Assembly: GCA_905221605.1 (NCBI GenBank)
Contig: CAJNDS010001324.1
Location: 642,001 to 706,000, forward strand
Direction of reading: 5' to 3'
DNA: 64,000 nt
Source: Symbiodinium natans
Lineage: Eukaryota; Sar; Dinophyceae; Suessiales; Symbiodiniaceae
Part shown: positions 29,291 through 39,429 of the stretch, in pieces
Position numbering within the stretch: position 1 is the stretch's first letter
Layout of the letters: the number at the start of each line of letters is the position of its first letter
The notes under the pieces: generated by a model
What the model was told of the DNA's origin: nothing
The model's input: only the letters and a program-made list of their open reading frames with translations
Databases searched by the model: none
Position numbers and translations under genes: made by a program

Positions 29291-29364
29291 GCGAAGTGGC
29301 CGTCGCCTCAGACAGCAAGGAGCCCCCGGGGCAATTGGGCGCTCATGTCCCACGTCCTTTTTAG
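29291..29364 (+). CDS. 3' terminal exon whose stop lies in a TTTAGGG unit
   Basis: Acceptor gctcccttctccag ends at 29290. Two bases, then EVAVASDSKEPPGQLGAHVP and RPF, with TAG at 29362-29364 inside TTTTTAGGG. The stop codon is thus supplied by the telomere-like repeat. Confidence 0.5.
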
Positions 29365-29571
29365 GGTTTTAGGGTTTATAGAGTTTAGGGAATCTTCAAG
29401 AATTTGGATTCTTTGAAGGGTTAGGGAACTTAGGTAATTCTTTCTACCTCCCTACTTGGGCGCAATCAGCATCTTTAGGGAAGTTAGGGGCCTATAGCTT
29501 GAGCACGGTGTAGCCAAAATAGCCACGCAAAAAGAAGAACTCCGAAGATTCAGTCTAACAGCATTGGGTTT

Positions 29572-29656
29572 AGGGTTTAGGGTTAGGGTTTAGGGTTTAG
29601 GGTTTAGGGTTTAGGGTTTAGGGTTTAGGGTTTAGGGTTAGGGTTTAGGGTTTAGG
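29572..29656 (+). repeat. TTTAGGG array
   Basis: About 12 units, two of them TTAGGG. Confidence 0.95.
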
Positions 29657-29990
29657 AGTGGGTTTAGGGTTCGCCGGACCTTGTAACTTTGTGAAGAGTC
29701 TGTCGTGTGGCCGCAGGCATGCTTCGGTCGGCTGTAACTCCCAAACCCAACGAACTTGTAAAGTATAAGCACCTACGTCAATGAAGTGACAGGATTCAAG
29801 CCCTAAACCTTAGGGACTCCGTAACTACTAACCCCTAAGCCCTAAGCCCTAAACCCTAAACCGACCCTAAACCCACTTCCGGGCAGAGAGCCGGCTGCAT
29901 GATTTTCTGCTCATGGCATTTGTGGCCAATCGGGCTTCCTTGCTGAAGTAGCTCGTATTGTGGCAGGCTTATGGTTTATTGCTGCTTCAT

Positions 29991-30100
29991 GGGGGTTTCC
30001 GAAAAGTAGGGGGTACCCTTTTTGGGGGTCCCTAGGATTAGGATCACCGTATTTTGGGGGGTATATGAGGGGTACCCCTGATATTGGGACATAGCCATAT
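29991..30100. mobile_element. Miniature element, family P3
   Basis: tgggggtttccgaaaagtagggggtaccc ... type left arm matching 16899; right end diverged. Confidence 0.45.
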
Positions 30101-30191
30101 TTCCTGCGCCACTGTGTCGTGCCCTAAACCCTAAACCCTAAACTCTACACCCTACACTCTAAACCCTAAACCCCAAACCCTAAGCCGCCAG

Positions 30192-30272
30192 GAGACTGAC
30201 ACGGACATCGTGCTGATGCCAAAGCCGCCCCAGGTGTCTCTCGAGGTCCTCCTGCGAGCGTGTGATTCTTAA
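30192..30272 (+). CDS. 3' terminal exon
   Basis: Acceptor agccgccag ends at 30191. ETDTDIVLMPKPPQVSLEVL then LRACDS and TAA at 30270-30272, phase 0, 27 codons with strong GC third positions. CCCTAAA lies upstream. Confidence 0.6.
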   Translation, partial: ETDTDIVLMPKPPQVSLEVLLRACDS

Positions 30273-30530
30273 GGGGTAGAAGCAGGGGCCCTTAGAAGGG
30301 ACGCTCAATCTTATTCTCCTATAAAACCCACATATAACCCCTTACATATACCTTTATATACAGCCCCGACACACCTAAGTAGCCCCCTAAAGAACCCCTA
30401 AGGTCACTGAAAAGGGATTCCCAGATCCCTTTACAGTCAGTTGTGGCGACTGTCAGGTGATCACGTGTGCCTGGCGCCTTTATGCTGCTTGATGTGTAGC
30501 CGCCTGGCGAGGGTCATCGTAAGGCGGTAT

Positions 30531-30572
30531 GTATATATATATATGTATATATATATACATATATATATATAC
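30531..30572. repeat. TA-rich microsatellite
   Basis: (TA)n with GTATA/CATA interruptions, followed to about 30890 by AT-rich sequence with many loosely repeated aatcat/gtaatca motifs and no coding signal. Confidence 0.85.
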
Positions 30573-30904
30573 ACCATACACATAGTAATCATAGTATTAC
30601 CAACATGAATGACAACCATCATAACAATCATGCGTAGAAGTAAGCAAAACAACAAGTATAACCCTCATTCGTAGCGATAGGAATAATTACAATCATACGT
30701 TGCAATCAGAATAATGACTCATAACGGCACTCATGAAACGACTGTAATATGCATGATAATACGAGTACCAATCATAATCATGCAAACAATCATGCGTACT
30801 CAGAAGAATAGGACTCATAGTGGTAATCAGAATCATAGAAACAATAGCACGAATAGTAGTCATAGTACCTAGCAACCTTCAAAAATCATCATGAAAACTG
30901 CCAG

Positions 30905-30967
30905 GCTGGAGTGAAGTCCCGCAAGGAGCGGCAGGAACTCTTCGAACAGCCGTTGGCTGTGTTTCAA
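30905..30967 (+). CDS. Coding exon, charged
   Basis: Acceptor aactgccag ends at 30904. Twenty-one codons, AGVKSRKERQELFEQPLAVF and Q, phase 0, donor gtgttt at 30968 leading straight into a TTTAGGG array. Confidence 0.6.
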
Positions 30968-31030
30968 GTGTTTAGGGTTTAGGGTTTAGGGTTTAGGGTT
31001 TAGGGTTTAGGGTTTAGGGTTTAGGGTTAG
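30968..31030 (+). repeat. TTTAGGG array at an intron 5' end
   Basis: About eight units starting three bases after the donor of the exon 30905-30967. Confidence 0.95.
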
Positions 31031-31356
31031 GGCTTAGGACTCATGTGCATGTATCCAGCTCTCGCAAGCGCACCTGCCGTGTTGCAAAAAGACCAGCAAA
31101 GTCGGTTGGTACTGTGCTTTTTCATGCCAATAGCTGATGCTTTCTCTTCGAAGCCCTGCCGAACTTGAAACCCTCCCTGGCCCGCTCTTGAAAGGGGCTT
31201 TAACAAGTTACCAGCATCCTCACCTTACTCTTGCCCCCCATTCCCCGACTACCCCCGTCTATACTGCCCCCTAGGTGCCCGCATCACTTAGGGAGAGTTG
31301 AGCCTAATCAATACACAAGTAGATGAGCCGCCAGTTGGCTTGAACTCCCGACGCAG

Positions 31357-31407
31357 TTGGCGGAAGTGGACCAGAGAATAGCGGAGTCGGACGAAGCGAT
31401 CAAGAAG
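31357..31407 (+). CDS. Coding exon, acidic helix
   Basis: Acceptor ctcccgacgcag ends at 31356. Seventeen codons, LAEVDQRIAESDEAIKK, then a gtggga donor at 31408. Phase 0 at both ends, coiled-coil-like heptad spacing. Confidence 0.6.
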
Positions 31408-31452
31408 GTGGGACTTCGACTCAACCCTTTAAATTTCTTAAAGCCCTCAACC

Positions 31453-31570
31453 TTATGTGGGTTGGTGGTCTCTTTAAGTAGGGTTGCTGTTTTATGGGGG
31501 CATCATATTTCGGAAATCGGGCTGTATTGAGGTATAGGTAACAGATAAAGAGGCCACCGGCCCCTATAGC
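31453..31570. mobile_element. Palindromic miniature element, family P6
   Basis: ttatgtgggttggtggtctcttt ... aaagaggccaccggcccctata, 118 bp, in inverse orientation to 17403. Confidence 0.65.
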
Positions 31571-31735
31571 CTCGCCCCCACATACAACGCGCCGGGATAG
31601 TAAAGTGGGCTTGTAGAAGGAGAACTGCCCAGCCCCCAAAGTTTAGATTTGCGGTTGAGGGTTTATGGTTCAGGGCGGGAGGCTACTGTAGGTTTTTTTT
31701 CTGGGCTCTTACACCAAGGCATCCAATGCGCACAG

Positions 31736-31823
31736 GCATCCAAGCATAGCGTAGCGCCTCGAAAGCTCCCCAGCCCTTTAAAAGTTATCGAAGCCCAACG
31801 TCCCAAGCTTCTACGCGACAAGG
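31736..31823 (+). CDS. Coding exon, basic
   Basis: Acceptor aatgcgcacag ends at 31735. ASKHSVAPRKLPSPLKVIEA, QRPKLLRDK and one base, then gtttat at 31824. TTTAGGG-like repeats follow. Confidence 0.55.
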
Positions 31824-32472
31824 GTTTATAGGGTTTTGGTTTAGGGTTTAGGGGTCAGGGTTCAGGGTTCAGGGTTCAGGGTTTAGGGTTTAGGGCTTAG
31901 GGCTTATGGGCTTAGGGTTTCGGGTTTATGGCTTAGGGTTCGAGGTGAACAATGTGGTGAACAATGTCCATCCACAGAAGAATGGCGCACTCCCCCCCTC
32001 CAGGGCCGCATGGCAACCCAAGCCCCTAACCCCTGAACCCTTAGAAACAGGGTTTAGGGTTTAGGGTTTAGGGTTTAGGGTTTAGGGTCGAGGCTTCTAA
32101 GAAAAAAACCAGATACTCGTATCCAATGGTTGGCAGGGTTTAGGGTGTGGGGTTTCGGGCACCTGGCGATTGAGGGCGATTTTAGGCGGTTCAAAAGGTT
32201 CAGGGTTCTGGCTTGAACGAGGCTGAGGGTTGAAACATGGTTTGTGAGTTCTGGCTTAAGCCGTTTAGGGTTTAGGGCGGAGAGTTTGAAGGGTTGAAGG
32301 TTTAGGGTTTAGGGTTTAGGGTTGGAAAGGTCTAGGGTTTGGGCTGAGAGTTATTGTTTTTTTTAGGGTTCCCGCGGTTCAGGGTTGGCAAAGGTTTTAG
32401 GGGTGCAAGGTTGAGGTTTTAGGGGTGTGGGGTGAGCCTTACAGGGCTTAGGTATTGCCTTTCCGGGCCCAG

Positions 32473-32505
32473 GTCGAGGAGTTAGCCAAGCCCCTGCACC
32501 TGCAG
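32473..32505 (+). CDS. Micro-exon with a GC donor
   Basis: Acceptor tccgggcccag ends at 32472. Eleven codons, VEELAKPLHLQ, ending CAG before gcgagt, a GC donor of otherwise good consensus. Phase 0. Confidence 0.45.
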
Positions 32506-32561
32506 GCGAGTTGGGGATCTTACAGGGACCCTCTCAGCCCTAAACCCCAACAAGCCCAGAG

Positions 32562-32650
32562 CGTGGTTTCCGAATTTGGGGTACTTTCCCTATTGTAAGG
32601 GAATGCTACTATGTGGGGTCTATTTTTGGGGCCCGCTATATATTCGTAAA
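32562..32650. mobile_element. Miniature element, family P3
   Basis: gcgtggtttccgaatttgggg ... tattcgtaaacccca; similar in layout to the right arm at 16899-17020. Confidence 0.55.
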
Positions 32651-33191
32651 CCCCAGATGAACCCTGCGCAAACCCTCGCGGAGCCTTAAAGAAGCCCTTA
32701 CGCAACCCTCAACAAACCCCACACACACCCCAAGCAAAACCTGACCCCATCTGGGCTTCAGGGTTTTGCAGGGCTTCAAAAGGGTTAAGGTCTTTCGAAG
32801 GCTTGTGAAGGTTTCAGGTGGGGGGGGGGGGGGGAGTTGGGCGCTTGAAGAGTGTTTTAGGGCGTTGAGGTAATGATGCGGTTTACGGCAACTAGGGTTT
32901 TAGGGTTTGAGGGTCCGCAGGGTCGTGGGGTTTTAGGGTTAAAGGGTTTAAGGCGACATGGTTGCAGGGCCATGGGGGTTTGGGGTTCACCTGTCTAACC
33001 AGCGGCTTTTCCCTTTTGGGACCACCTGAAATATAGAGAGCTGGCCATCTCGCGTAAACTTCGGATTCCCCTGAAGAAAAGAAGAAGTAGGAATCATTAG
33101 GGAGCCCTGGGATACACTAAACCCTAAACCCTAAACCCTAAACCCTAAACCCTAACCTTAAGAAGCCTAAACCCTAAACCCCTAAAACCAG

Positions 33192-33272
33192 GGCAAGGAC
33201 ATGAAAGCAGCGGAGATGTTTGCTTTGTTGGATGACCTCGAGAAGCAGATCCAGGCGCCCATGGTCTGGTAG
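33192..33272 (+). CDS. 3' terminal exon, helical
   Basis: Acceptor taaaaccag ends at 33191. GKDMKAAEMFALLDDLEKQI then QAPMVW and TAG at 33270-33272, phase 0, 27 codons. CCCTAAA upstream; a long TTTAGGG tract starts about 10 bases after the stop. Confidence 0.65.
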   Translation, partial: GKDMKAAEMFALLDDLEKQIQAPMVW

Positions 33273-33280
33273 AGCGCTGC

Positions 33281-33501
33281 GGTTTAGGGTTTAGGGTTTA
33301 GGGTTTAGGGTTTAGGGTTTAGGGTTTAGGGTTTAGGGTTTAGGGTTTAGGGTTTAGCGTTTAGCGTTTAGGGCTTAGGGTTTAGGGTTTAAAAAAGTTT
33401 AGGGTTTGGGGTTTAGGGTTTAGGGCTTAGGGTTTATTTAGGGTTTAGGGTTTAGGGTTTGGGGTTTAGGGTTTGGGGTTTGGGGTTTAGGGTTTAGGGT
33501 C
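33281..33501 (+). repeat. TTTAGGG/TTTGGGG tract in a gene 3' flank
   Basis: About 11 perfect units, then variants (TTTAGCG, TTTGGGG, CTTAGGG) over 220 bp. Confidence 0.95.
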
Positions 33502-33694
33502 AGATTGGGACAGGGTTGCGGTTTGGGCCTTAAGGGAATACCCGCCACCACCTCGACCCACGCCAAATCCCAATGCAACCCTCCCAAAATCCAAATCCCC
33601 CCCCCCCTCTCCCCCCCTAAACCGTAAACCCTAAACCCTAAACCCTAAACCCTATACCCTATAAACCGTAAACCCTAAACCCTTAACCCTAAAA

Positions 33695-33795
33695 ATGCCC
33701 CCTGAGGATGCACGATCGCCCTTCGAGGTGCTCAAGGCAGACATTGGCGGCTGCAAAGAGGCCGCGTTTGAAGGATCCCATCCCCTGCCCCCGAG
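33695..33795 (+). CDS. Probable first exon
   Basis: ATG at 33695 after CCCTAAAA. MPPEDARSPFEVLKADIGGC then KEAAFEGSHPLPP and AG before a gtggtt donor (33796) and a TTTAGGG array. The next downstream coding DNA is the retrotransposon, so the rest of this gene would lie beyond 42.8 kb if it is intact. Confidence 0.5.
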
Positions 33796-34002
33796 GTGGT
33801 TTAGGGTTTAGGGTTTAGGGTTTAGGGTTTAGGTATCTAGGTGATCACTTTGTGGGGATTAGGGTTTACGTGGGGTTGAGGGTTTACCTGCGTCTAGGGT
33901 TGGGGCTGAGGGCTTTCTGAGGCATAGATACCCCAGAAGGGGCCATCATGTTCGATATCCGCCGAAGCCGGAAAAAGCCCCACATACACCAAATGACCAA
34001 AC

Positions 34003-34118
34003 CCTTTACCCTAAACCCTAAACCCCAAACCCTAACCCCTAACCCCTAAACCCTAAACCCTAAACCTAAACCCCAAACCCCAAACCCCAAACCCCAAACC
34101 CTAAACCCTAAACCCTAA
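34003..34118 (-). repeat. CCCTAAA/CCCCAAA array, left flank of the retrotransposon
   Basis: About 15 units, a block of them CCCCAAA. It ends CCCTAA at the left edge of the LTR and resumes at 42798, so the element split this array. Confidence 0.95.
34114..34118. repeat. Target-site duplication, left copy (CCTAA)
   Basis: CCTAA at 34114-34118 and again at 42798-42802 immediately outside the LTRs. Five bases is the usual length for Ty1/copia. Because the surroundings are CCCTAAA repeats, the match could also be fortuitous. Confidence 0.6.
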
Positions 34119-34267
34119 TGTGAAACCACAGGCTTGTGCCGGTGGGTCTTGACCGTGTGCAGAGCTGTTCGCATCCTATCCGCGGCTTTTTAGGCCTTGA
34201 TCCAGATATAGCTACTGGCAGGCAAAAGGTGAGAGCCTGTAGCAGCCCAGAGCATCAGGGTTGCTTA
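34119..34267 (+). repeat. 5' LTR
   Basis: 149 bp starting TGTGAAACCACAGG and ending GGTTGCTTA. Identical to the 3' LTR except T/C at 34191/42721. It starts with TG but ends TA instead of CA. Very short for a copia LTR. Confidence 0.95.
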
Positions 34268-34268
34268 G

Positions 34269-34284
34269 TGGCACCGGAGCCTGA
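34269..34284 (+). other. Primer-binding site
   Basis: tggcaccggagcctga begins one base after the LTR. TGG pairs with the CCA end of a tRNA, and the following bases would match an acceptor stem ending ...ggctccggtgcca. The tRNA species was not identified. Confidence 0.6.
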
Positions 34285-34795
34285 GCAATCTTTCCTTGGA
34301 CCCTTGCTGCGCTACCTGCCGACTTCGCTTTCTTCTACCACTTTGCGGCCAGTGCTACAGCAGTGTGTCCCCAGACGGTGTCCACCTCCTCGGCGAGTTC
34401 CTTCTGGCACGGCCTGCGGCGAAGCTCCCGCAGACCATCGGTGCCGGGCCTTTGCTGTGTGCTGCTGCACCCTTTTGGCAGGCCCTTGGACCTTGGCAGG
34501 TGGACGCCTGAAACAGGAGGCTGTGGCCCTCTTGCCTTTTCGCCTCAGTGTCTACTACTTCTTCTTGGTTTTCCGTGGCTGTCCGGACTGCTCCGGCTTC
34601 TTGAGCCCTTCTTCGAAAACCTTTGCGCCTTGAGGACCCGGCTGCCTGGATTGGTCCAGCTTCTTTGGCTTGGGCTTCTTCGAGGCCTCTTTTGGGTGGA
34701 GCTAGCCACCCCGCTGTGAACTTTGAATTTGAGTTTTTCCTTTTGGCAGCAGCTAGGCTGCCTGGCGCTACGAGTCCGGCTCCGTCTTTGCAGAG
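34285..34795 (+). other. Leader between PBS and gag
   Basis: About 510 nt without a convincing start-to-stop gene. It ends tccgtctttgcag directly before agATGGCC of gag, a good splice acceptor. In dinoflagellates such a site could accept a spliced leader; that is inference. Confidence 0.5.
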
Positions 34796-36043
34796 ATGGC
34801 CGAAGATGATAAGACAACGTCTGCTTGGTACAAGGTGCCAACGTGGGACGGGAGCCCTGTGACTTGGAGGGCGTTCAGCAAAGAGATGCAATGGTGGGTT
34901 TCTTCCTTGGACTTGGAGAGCACGAAGAAGTTCAACTTAGCAGCGAGGTGGCTGTTACGGCAATCGGGCGTTGTGCGACAGCGCGGGGAAGTTCACCCCG
35001 GCCGAGCTTGAGTATCAGAAGGAGGTCCGTGCAAAGGATCCCGACGGCGTAGAGATTGTCGTGACCAAGGAGGACCCCCTTGCAGGCTTGAACAAGTTGC
35101 TGAAGGCGCTCGAGGGCATCAACGGCAAGAGTGCTTTGGATAAGAAGGGAGAGCTGCGAATGCTCTTCTACACAGAGCTCAGCAGGAAGCCGGGCGAGAG
35201 GCCAGCTGACTTTATGTCGAGATTTCGCTTCCTGGCCGCTGAGCTGAAGAGTGAAGGGATAGCCCTCCCGAGTTCCGAGTTGGGCTGGTTTCTGAAAGAA
35301 AAGTTGGGGCTGGATCCGTTGAGGAAGCAGTTGCTGGAGACGGCTTTGCAGGGCCGGGAAGGCTTCGAGGATGTCGAGGCTGAAGCCCTGCGGCTTTTCA
35401 AAGACCTTCATGCCGCAGACCCCTTGATGAGACGAGCGGGAGCCCCTGACCTCAGAGGCCGCGGCCGTAGCTTTGGCGGCTTTGGCGGCACACCGTCCTC
35501 TTCGACCACCTTCTCCGTGTACCGTGGCTCTGGAGCATTAAGTTCTGTGTCGGGCCGTTCTTCAGGCAGCGTGACGCGAAAGGCGGCGGCAAGGCAGGCT
35601 CGTTTGCGCCGAGGCGGCCGTTTCTTGGATATCGGTCGCGGCAAGCCTTTGCAGGCGAGCAGCTTGGCGAGACTGAGGGCGAGCCGGGCGAGGAGGCTGA
35701 GGATGAAGAGCTTGTTCCCGAGGAGGAGGGCAACGGCATCTCCTTGGACAATGTGCTTGAGGCTGAGGCCGAGGCCTTGGCGACGGAGCTGGAGCAGGCT
35801 GAGGCCGAAGGACTGGAGCCGCAAGTGCTAGACGAAGTGGAAGGAACGGTCGAGTCTGCTGCCGAAGCTCTCTTGACTATGCGCGAAGCGCGCCACAAGC
35901 TTCAGGATCTGCGCAAGGACCGCGGGTTCGGCAAGGCTACTTCGGCACCCTCGTCACCGCAGTCCGGGAGGCCTGGCTTCAAGAAGCGTGGGGTTTGCCA
36001 CGATTGTGGCCAGCCAGGCCATTGGGCTGGCGACCAAGGCTGC
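34796..36043 (+). pseudogene. gag: gag region with zinc knuckle (two frameshifts)
   Basis: ATG at 34796 (MAEDDKTTSAWYKVPTWDGS). The N-terminal helical capsid region (34796-35430; ARWLLRQSG, LLKALEGINGKSAL, GELRMLFYTEL, LGLDPLRKQLLETAL) matches copia Gag of the UBN2 type. A frame change near 34990 and another near 35565 split it. The C-terminal part has an acidic stretch and a CCHC zinc knuckle, CHDCGQPGHWAGDQGC, at 35996-36043, with six rather than four residues between His and the last Cys. It would coat and package the RNA. Confidence 0.85.
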
Positions 36044-36700
36044 TCAAAGCCGGGCGCTGGCCTGGCTCGACCCAAGTCTTCGGCGAGGCCGGGGGCAACA
36101 CCCTCGCAGAGTTCCCCGTCGCATCGTCGGGTCCAGTTGGTCGAGTCCTTTGCGGCCGAGGCGACGCAGGAGCAGCATGAAGACCCCGCAGTCTACCATG
36201 AGACCGCTGTCGTTTCGTCTTGGAGTTCCTTTGCAGAGGCGCTTGAAGCAAGCCAGCCGCATGAGACGGCCGTGGACAAAAGACTTGTGGGGGCGCTTGA
36301 CAGTGCGTGCAATCGCACCGTGTGTGGCCGTCGCTGGCTGGAGGGCTACTTGCAAGCTCTTGCTAGTTCTCCCTTGTGGCAGGCCTTGCAGCCCCTTGTG
36401 AAGACGGAGGTCGAGCGGGAGAACTTTAAGTTCGGGAATGACGGAGTGAAGGCAAGCTACTCACGACATCGGCTTCCCATGGTTGTTGGCAGTTCCTGCG
36501 TGTTAGTTTGGACGAGTGTTGTCGAGGTCGAGTCTTTGGGCCTCCTCCTTGGAAGGGACTTCTTGGAGGCCATCGGAGGAGTGATCAGCTTTACTAGAAG
36601 GGCTTTGCGAGCGGATCATCTTGATGCTTCTCGAATTCCGCTTCGGCAGCTCTCGGCAGGTCACTTCTTCCTCGACATCTTCCCGGAGACCTGGTGCACC
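36044..36700 (+). pseudogene. pol: Retropepsin-type protease region
   Basis: In the same frame as the zinc knuckle. LVGALDSACNRTVCG (GAC codon at 36299) carries the D-S-A/C signature of copia proteases in place of DTG/DSG. The later LLLGRDFLEAIGG block is the conserved LLG motif near the C-terminal end of the domain. It would cleave the Gag-Pol polyprotein. Uninterrupted here. Confidence 0.8.
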
Positions 36701-37059
36701 TCGGCGAGACCGTGGCGACGCGAAGGCCAGGACGGGATACTGGAGGTTCAACTTAGCTCGTTCGAGTGGAGCCTTCGCCGTGCAGCAGCAGTCAAGGGCC
36801 CCCCTGTGAATGGTCGTGAGCATGAACAACTAGCGGTTGAGCAAGCACGGGGCCCACATGCTGGCCACAGTGGTTCGAGAGTTTCAAATTCGATGACCAA
36901 GCCGGTACTGACTGCGCCTCTCCATGTTGCGGCTAGACACAAGCAGGGCGGGCCGTGTGGCCGGGCGGTTCCGAAGGATGTGTTTGCGCCTCCTCGAAAG
37001 AAACGTGTGGCACTTCGCTGGGCTACTGCTTTGGTTGCTGCAGCGGCCCTTGCTTCGGT

Positions 37060-37730
37060 ACGTGCCCCTGCCGTACAGCAACATCCGGTCCCCATCGGCC
37101 TGGAAGGAGCAAGCCGAAGCCATGGTGCGGAGTGGAGCCCTGCCGCGGCGGCATTTTCGTGCAGCTGCCCTCCAGAACAAGTTCGAGGACCTGGGGTTGC
37201 TCAAGGACGCGGGCTACTTGAGGGACAGGATGGGCGTCAATCTGGCGTTTGTCGAAGATCCCATGTTGGATGGAATGCTGGCAGCTCGCCACACCAAAGG
37301 AGTTCGAGCCGCGATCCACAGCTGGTGGACAAGTTGAAAGCCGAGGCGATCGCGAAAAAGACCAAAGCCGAGCAGCTGACCGCTGCGCGGGCCTTGCTGG
37401 GTCCCAAGGGTGGTTTGCCTACCTTGAAACAGGACCTCATCCGTCTGGCCACGTTGCTGCGTGTGGAGGTGAACGACAACGACACCGTCGAGAAGCTCAA
37501 AACAAAGTTGCGCCCGACCCTCGACGCGCTTCGGGGCATTCCGCTTCCGTCGGCTCAGGTGGCTACATCCTCGGCGACCCCGGCGGCGGCTTCAGCGGAA
37601 CTTCCTGTACCACGCTGCGAACCCGAAGGGCAACTACAGCCGACGATCGAGCACCGGACGGCCGGACCGATGCAGCCGCCGACCCCTTCACAAGACGAGA
37701 TCCTCCAGCAGGTGAGTGCAATGGTCGAAG
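37060..37730 (+). pseudogene. pol: Linker with SAP-like helices (frame changes at both sides)
   Basis: Between protease and integrase. From about 37060 to 37325 the coding signal is in the +1 frame (KEQAEAMVRSGALPRRHFRA, LLKDAGYLRDRMG). After 37325 it returns to the first frame: KLKAEAIAKKTKAEQLTAAR, then LPTLKQDLIRLATLLRVEVN and TVEKLKTKL. The two short helices separated by an extended loop resemble a SAP DNA-binding motif. The domain is not standard in copia Pol, so either the call is wrong or it is a lineage-specific addition. Confidence 0.5.
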
Positions 37731-37849
37731 CCGGTTCGAAGCCATGCTGCACCAGACGATGCAGCACATGATGATGATGTCGAGCAACAGCGGCAGCCGG
37801 CCACTGGATGGGGAAGGTGGCCTGTCACCGGACAGCGATATGGGCTTCC

Positions 37850-39429
37850 AGCAGATGACGAACGAAAACGAGCTGTAATTCCTCCTCTTCGGCAAGAACT
37901 GAAGACGGGACAACGGTTGCTGATATCCCAGGCCTGGAACAAGTGCAAGCATGATCGCAATCTTCTCAAGGTGAGCCCGCAAAACATCTATGAGGCCTTT
38001 GCAGTGCTGCAGGACCAGATTTATGACAATGCGCTCCACGAGCCCTTCATCGACATGGCGTTCGTGCCTCACCCTCATGACCGGGCCCCTTTGGCCCCTG
38101 ACTTGTTCAAGTTGGCGGCAGCTCGTGGGCACGCTGTGGGCCAGCTGCAGGCCGATCTATGTGTGAAGCCGTACTTTCTGATGTTGCGGGCGACGGGCAG
38201 ATCGCCCCTCCTGAACTACGCCCCTGAACGGACCAGACTCGCCGCTGAAAAGAAAATTTTGGATGCCGAGGCGTCTGTGATGCATGCAGCCCTGGCACAT
38301 CGGCGGTCTGGACGGCACTTCTTGATGGAGCTTCTTCGCGGAGCCGACCCGCATCGTACACTGGAGGGCCGGGAGCTGATGGATGAGGCGGGCCTTTTCG
38401 ACTTTTCCCGAGAAGGTCGGCGCTATTTGACATCGAGCCGGGTCGTGGCAGATGCTTTTCGGGACCAGCGTGACGAAAACCTTGTGGAAGCAGTGCTGGA
38501 GGCGGTCCAGCAACAGTTTGACAAGGACCACGGCCCCGAGAAGGTGACTGAGACCCTGGCTGCAGAGACGGCTGTGGACGATGACGATTTGCTTGACGGC
38601 CTGGGCGGCACAATGGAGTCTGAGGACGAGGCGCTCGAACCGAGCCAGGACCCCGAAAAGGACGTGCCAATCCCTGCTTCTGTGAGGCAGGCTGTGAGGC
38701 GATTGCATGAAAACACGGGCCACAGGAGCCCTTTGCGCTTGGCACGAGCGCTAGTCATCGCAGGCGCCCCCCCGCAGGCCGTGATGGCAGCCAAGCAACT
38801 TCGATGCAGTGTGTGCGAGGAGAGGCGGCCCCCCAAGTCCCGTCGCCCTGCCTCGTTGCCGGGCCCACGCGAGCCAGGTGAACAAGTCGCCCTGGACATC
38901 TTCGATGCATTCGATGCTGCGGGCGCCAGGTACTCTATTTTGCATGCCGTGGACGGTGCTACAAAGTTCCAAATGGCCGTGCTGGTGAAAAACAAGTCCA
39001 GCGCCGAGGTGGTGAAGTTCATACGGGCGTTGGGCGCCGGTCTTCGGCATGCCCCGGACCTTGATATGCGATCAGGGACGGGAACTCATAAGCATCGAGC
39101 TGGAGAACTTCGCCCATCAGAGCAACATCTTCATGTATCACACAGCCATTCAGGCCCCTTGGCAGAATGCCTTGTGCGAGAGAGTTGGGGGGTTGCTGAA
39201 GACGTTGCTTAGTGCGTGTGCTATGGCCCAGTCGCTGATGGGCCCCGATGAGATGGCATTGGGGCTGGGCGAGGCGGTGCAGGCCTACAATATGGATGTA
39301 GGAGACAGTGGCTTTTCGCCGATGCAGGCGGCTGTGGGACGCCACCACTTCCTCCTGGCGATGCACTGGCTGAAGGCCGCTTGGGTGAAATCGAGGCAAT
39401 GGGCCAACCAACGTTTGCTCGCTTGGTAG
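37850..39429 (+). pseudogene. pol: Integrase (zinc-binding and catalytic domains), one frameshift
   Basis: Coding in one frame from about 37850 to 39030, then another to about 39378. The HHCC zinc site is LHENTGH (38705-38723) and CSVC (38805-38816). Catalytic residues: Asp in ALDIFDAFD (38895), Asp in ICDQGREL (39070) and Glu in NALCERVGG (39178), a DD35E spacing. A one-base frame change near 39030 separates the first Asp from the second, so no single frame holds the full triad. It would insert the cDNA. Confidence 0.9.

Noticed and set aside
34136-34633. 165-codon plus-strand ORF spanning the 5' LTR and leader
   Set aside because: Starts at a GTG inside the LTR, is Cys/Pro/Arg-rich without a motif and overlaps the primer-binding site.
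34355-34891. 178-codon minus-strand ORF at the start of the retrotransposon
   Set aside because: Antisense to the leader and gag start with no domain; a shadow of GC-rich coding DNA, like other minus-strand ORFs through 35-42 kb.
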